Assembly (NCBI RefSeq): GCF_964340395.1
Contig: NC_135568.1
Location: 11,446,776 to 11,510,775, forward strand
Reading direction: 5' to 3'
Length of the DNA: 64,000 nt
From: Glandiceps talaboti
Lineage: Eukaryota > Hemichordata > Enteropneusta > Spengelidae
Shown in pieces: positions 61,175 through 64,000 of this stretch; the first letter of the stretch is position 1; each line of letters begins with the position of its first letter. The notes beneath the pieces were generated by a model that was not told where the DNA came from, searched no databases, and saw nothing but the letters and a program-made list of their open reading frames with translations. The translations under genes and the position numbers were made by a program.

Positions 61175-61380
61175 ATGTATGTATGTATGTATGTATGTAT
61201 GTATGTATGTATGTATCATACAGTATGTATTTTTGTATGTATGTATATACATGTATGTACGTACGTACATAACGTATGTATGTATGTATGTATGTATGTA
61301 TGTATCTATTTATTTATTTATTTAAGTATGTATATATGTATTTATGTATGTATGTACGTGCCTACATACATATGTATGTA
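61015..61380. repeat. ATGT-rich microsatellite with CTGC, GT and TTTA interruptions
   Basis: CTGC/CTAC units (61015-61046), then (ATGT)n from about 61069 with a GT run near 61139-61158, a CATACAGT break, GTAC-rich palindromic sequence, and TTTA units near 61307-61323. Reading frames across it are artefacts. Confidence 0.95.
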
Positions 61381-61411
61381 TATGTGTGTGTTGGGGTGGG
61401 TGGATGCACTG

Positions 61412-61493
<82 letters not shown>
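61412..61493. repeat. GT dinucleotide array
   Basis: About 80 bases of (GT)n ending in GCGCGC, capable of Z-DNA formation. Confidence 0.97.
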
Positions 61494-61500
<7 letters not shown>

Positions 61501-62375
61501 CATATCAAATGAATTGAATACATGATATATAATTTCCAGTGACAAAAAGTTGACAAACACTGATGACTACATGTACATATCTGCAATAAGACCGATGTTC
61601 TCCAGAGCCACAATATGTGATTACAAACATTCCACATTTTCATCAGTTGAATGTTAACTACATAATTATACAATATATTTTTGTCATGGTGAGAGAAAGT
61701 TTTACTCATTACAGAAGTGCATATCTACAAAAACAAACCATTAAAACAAATTAAAACATTATTTTCTTTCATCCTGCTGTGTAGTATGGAATGATGTAGG
61801 ACCTACACATGGGGTCTTGAGTTTCTCATTGTGAGATTGTCTGCTATTTGTAGACAGACTACTTCACACTGAGTGTGGCAATGATTCAAACAGAGATACA
61901 TGTAGTAATTATAGGAAACCCCTGGAATGACCAATTCAACAGGTTAACTGCTGGAGTTTTCATTAAATAAATTCTGAAGTTATCAGTTACTCAATTACCA
62001 CCTACTCACAGACAACATTTCTAGACTTTGATTACTCTTATAAAAAAACTGTCATTAACAGGTGAAGTATTTACTTTACAGTGAAATTAGACGCTTTCTA
62101 CTCTGTCATTACTAGTTGACGAATGAAATGAGGTCAGATTTGTGAATGCAACGGCAATGGCGTATGATATACCAAGGTTCATCAGTGTCGAACTGGTATA
62201 ATGCACACATCTATGATCTATTCACATACAAGTTTGTGTAATGTTATAACGTATATCTTGTCATTTTCCAAAATCATATGCAATATTTTTCTTTAAATCT
62301 ATCTTTTTATTAGAATCTAGCTGGTAAAATGATTCAGAAACAAGCATTCAATATCTTCATGTTTGCTCCTACTAA
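61494..62375. other. Intronic spacer
   Basis: Unique AT-rich sequence; nothing supported. Confidence 0.4.
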
Positions 62376-62741
62376 GGCATGTAAAAAAAAAATTGTGTGG
62401 TTCTGATTACATTCAATTTTAAAATAGGTGGGGTAGGTAGATTTTTTATTTTATTTTTAAATTTTTTTTTTTTCATATGTGAATGTCTGTTGTTTTCTAT
62501 GTGGTCGCTGTGTCATTGGCTTCTTCTCGTCAGATGTACAGCCATTACAGATTGGAAGAACAATTTTATTTTGTATTTTTCAGTTGGTGTCAGTTTCCGC
62601 ATCCATTATTTCTTGCAAGACTTCACAATTTTCGTGATTTTCTTATTTTTTTCTTGAATATGTAAAAAAAAAAGTTTAGGGTCGGTGTGAAAAACTAGGT
62701 GAATTCAGGTAAATGAACCAGACAACTTTTTTTATTTGGCC
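62376..62741 (+). mobile_element. PIF/Harbinger-like MITE, 366 bp, second copy
   Basis: Same family and orientation as the copy at 14435, sharing AATAGGTGGGGTAGGTAGAT, GATGTACAGCCATTACAGAT and GTTTAGGGTCGG blocks. Ends are GGCATGTAAAAAAAAAATTG and TTTATTTGGCC. It is flanked by TAA on both sides (62373-62375, 62742-62744), again a TWA target duplication. Confidence 0.8.
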
Positions 62742-62799
62742 TAATTGTTGTTAGTCATTAACAATTAGCCAGCCAGAGAGTTCAATATTAGGATTGAAA

Positions 62800-63430
62800 T
62801 TAAACTCTGTATCTCAATTAAAACTGAGTCAACAAAGATAATTGAGGAGCAGTGTGTATCTTCACTGAAACGTAGCAGGTTAGGTGACTTACATATAGCT
62901 AGAACCAGGCATTCTTAATATCTTCTCTATCTCTCTGACCTGGTTGTCATTAAAACAGATTTAGAGAAAGAGATTTTATCTTATCTATTTTTTCATTAAA
63001 ACAGAGTCAGCCAAAATAGTTAAGGAGCAGATTTTATTTCTATCTTTACTAAAACTTTGCAGATCAGGTAACTTACTATGTAGCTAGAACCAGGCATTCT
63101 TAATATCTTCTCCATCGTTAATACCTGGTTGTCATTAAAACTAATTTCCTGAAAAGTCCATATTGGTGATTTTATCTTATCTATTTCTCTATTAAAAACT
63201 GAGTCAGTAAGGTAATGCAGGAGCAGATTTTTATTTTGATCTTATCTCTAAAACTTAACAGGTCAGACAGATGGTTAAATATCTTTTCCGTCGTTAATAC
63301 CTGGTTCTCACTAAAACTTAACCTTCCAATTCCATACCAGTGATTTTATCTCAATCTCTTCATTAAAAACAGAGTCAGCCAAAATAGTTCAGAAGCAGGT
63401 CAATCTTCATTGAATTAAGTGATAACTAAG
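62800..63430. repeat. Diverged tandem array, unit about 171-196 bp
   Basis: ATTAAAACAGAGTCAGCCAA-type block recurs at about 62816, 62993, 63189 and 63360, with AGGAGCAG, CAGGTNAGNTNACTTA, TTAATATCTTCTC and ACCTGGTTGTCATTAAAAC blocks in between. Copies are older and more variable than in the 59.3 kb array and unrelated to it in sequence. Confidence 0.85.
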
Positions 63431-63893
63431 GTAATATTTTATATTACAAATACTAGCAACAGATCATTGATACCAGCTGGGGCCTCTAACTATTCAGGTT
63501 TGTTTTCCCCTGGGAAATTACCAGTAATCACTGGTCCTAAAATAACACCTAGTATAATTGTTTATTTTATAATAAGTTGTGCTAAAAATAAAACAGGTGG
63601 CCCTGTATTAGTAGATCATTTATCTTTGTAGGTTATTTGGTATTGAAATAACAAAAGTGTTTATTATTTATCAGTGTGAATATACTTGTACTTAGTCTTA
63701 TAAATGAGAATAATGTGACTCATGTATTCCCAAGTGTTTTTGGTGTATGGTTTGGGAATCCTGGAAAACAGGATGGAAGTCTGGTAAATGCTGCGTAGAT
63801 TTCTGTATCTTGTTATATAGTTTTGATGGGAAACCCAAGTATACAACAGTGTGAACTCAGATAGATTTTACCCACTTGCCATCTTATTCATTA
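63431..63893. other. Intronic spacer
   Basis: Open frames at 63419-63631 and 63664-63846 have no domain or splice support. Confidence 0.35.
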
Positions 63894-64000
63894 GGCCTTA
63901 AAAAAATCATTGTTCGGTTCCAGTTAACCGACCCCCACCTAGCTTTTCACTGCCGACCCTAAACTTTTTTTTACGTATTTGAGAAAAAAATAATAAAATC
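63894..64000 (-). mobile_element. PIF/Harbinger-like MITE, third copy, cut by window end
   Basis: Reverse orientation: GGCCTTAAAAAAATC after TTA (63891-63893), then GGTTCCAGTTAACCGACCCC and GCCGACCCTAAACTTTTTT, the complement of the 3-prime end of the copy at 14435. The other end lies outside the window. Confidence 0.75.

Overview
The window looks like a gene-poor piece of an animal nuclear genome. It is AT-rich, has no bacterial-style operons, and the few coding pieces end at GT splice donors. It is crowded with long microsatellites, minisatellites, tRNA-derived SINE-like sequences, decayed non-LTR retrotransposons and short non-autonomous DNA transposons. The repeat make-up suggests a marine invertebrate, but phylum or species cannot be fixed from the sequence alone. 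No complete protein-coding gene is visible. Most long open frames are translations of tetranucleotide repeats.

Layout. 1-13.4 kb: AT-rich non-coding DNA holding a 32-bp minisatellite (about 7.2-7.9 kb). 13.4-14.9 kb: a mosaic of a duplicated unit and an inverted-repeat structure into which a 352-bp MITE has inserted; the related unit supplies the empty site. 15.4-15.7 kb: a SINE-like element. 17.3-22.4 kb: microsatellites and a 34-bp minisatellite. 23.6-24.2 kb: the best genic signal on the minus strand, two ATG-started exons, both ending in phase-0 GT donors, with two RFX X-box-like sites 0.7 kb upstream. 28-30 kb: CA, TA and CATA arrays. 34.2 kb: interstitial TTAGGG. 35.5-38 kb: a palindromic repeat family and a broken reverse transcriptase. 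39.5-40.1 kb: a 37-bp minisatellite and a small TIR element. 43-54.9 kb: three decayed LINE 3-prime ends on the minus strand, a 165-bp foldback repeat, and large composite microsatellites. 56.6 kb: a tRNA-like sequence. 57.2-57.9 kb: a possible head-to-head promoter region with a cysteine-rich open frame on the minus strand and, on the plus strand, a clean first coding exon (TATA box, ACCATGG, GTAAGT donor). The remaining 6 kb reads as that gene's first intron, with a hairpin, two satellite-like arrays of about 180 bp units and two more MITE copies.

The genes cannot be tied into a pathway. The two supported loci are 5-prime ends whose downstream exons were not found: those of the minus-strand gene would lie at lower coordinates and those of the plus-strand gene at higher coordinates. 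The window mainly records mobile-element insertion, microsatellite growth from retrotransposon tails, and local duplication.
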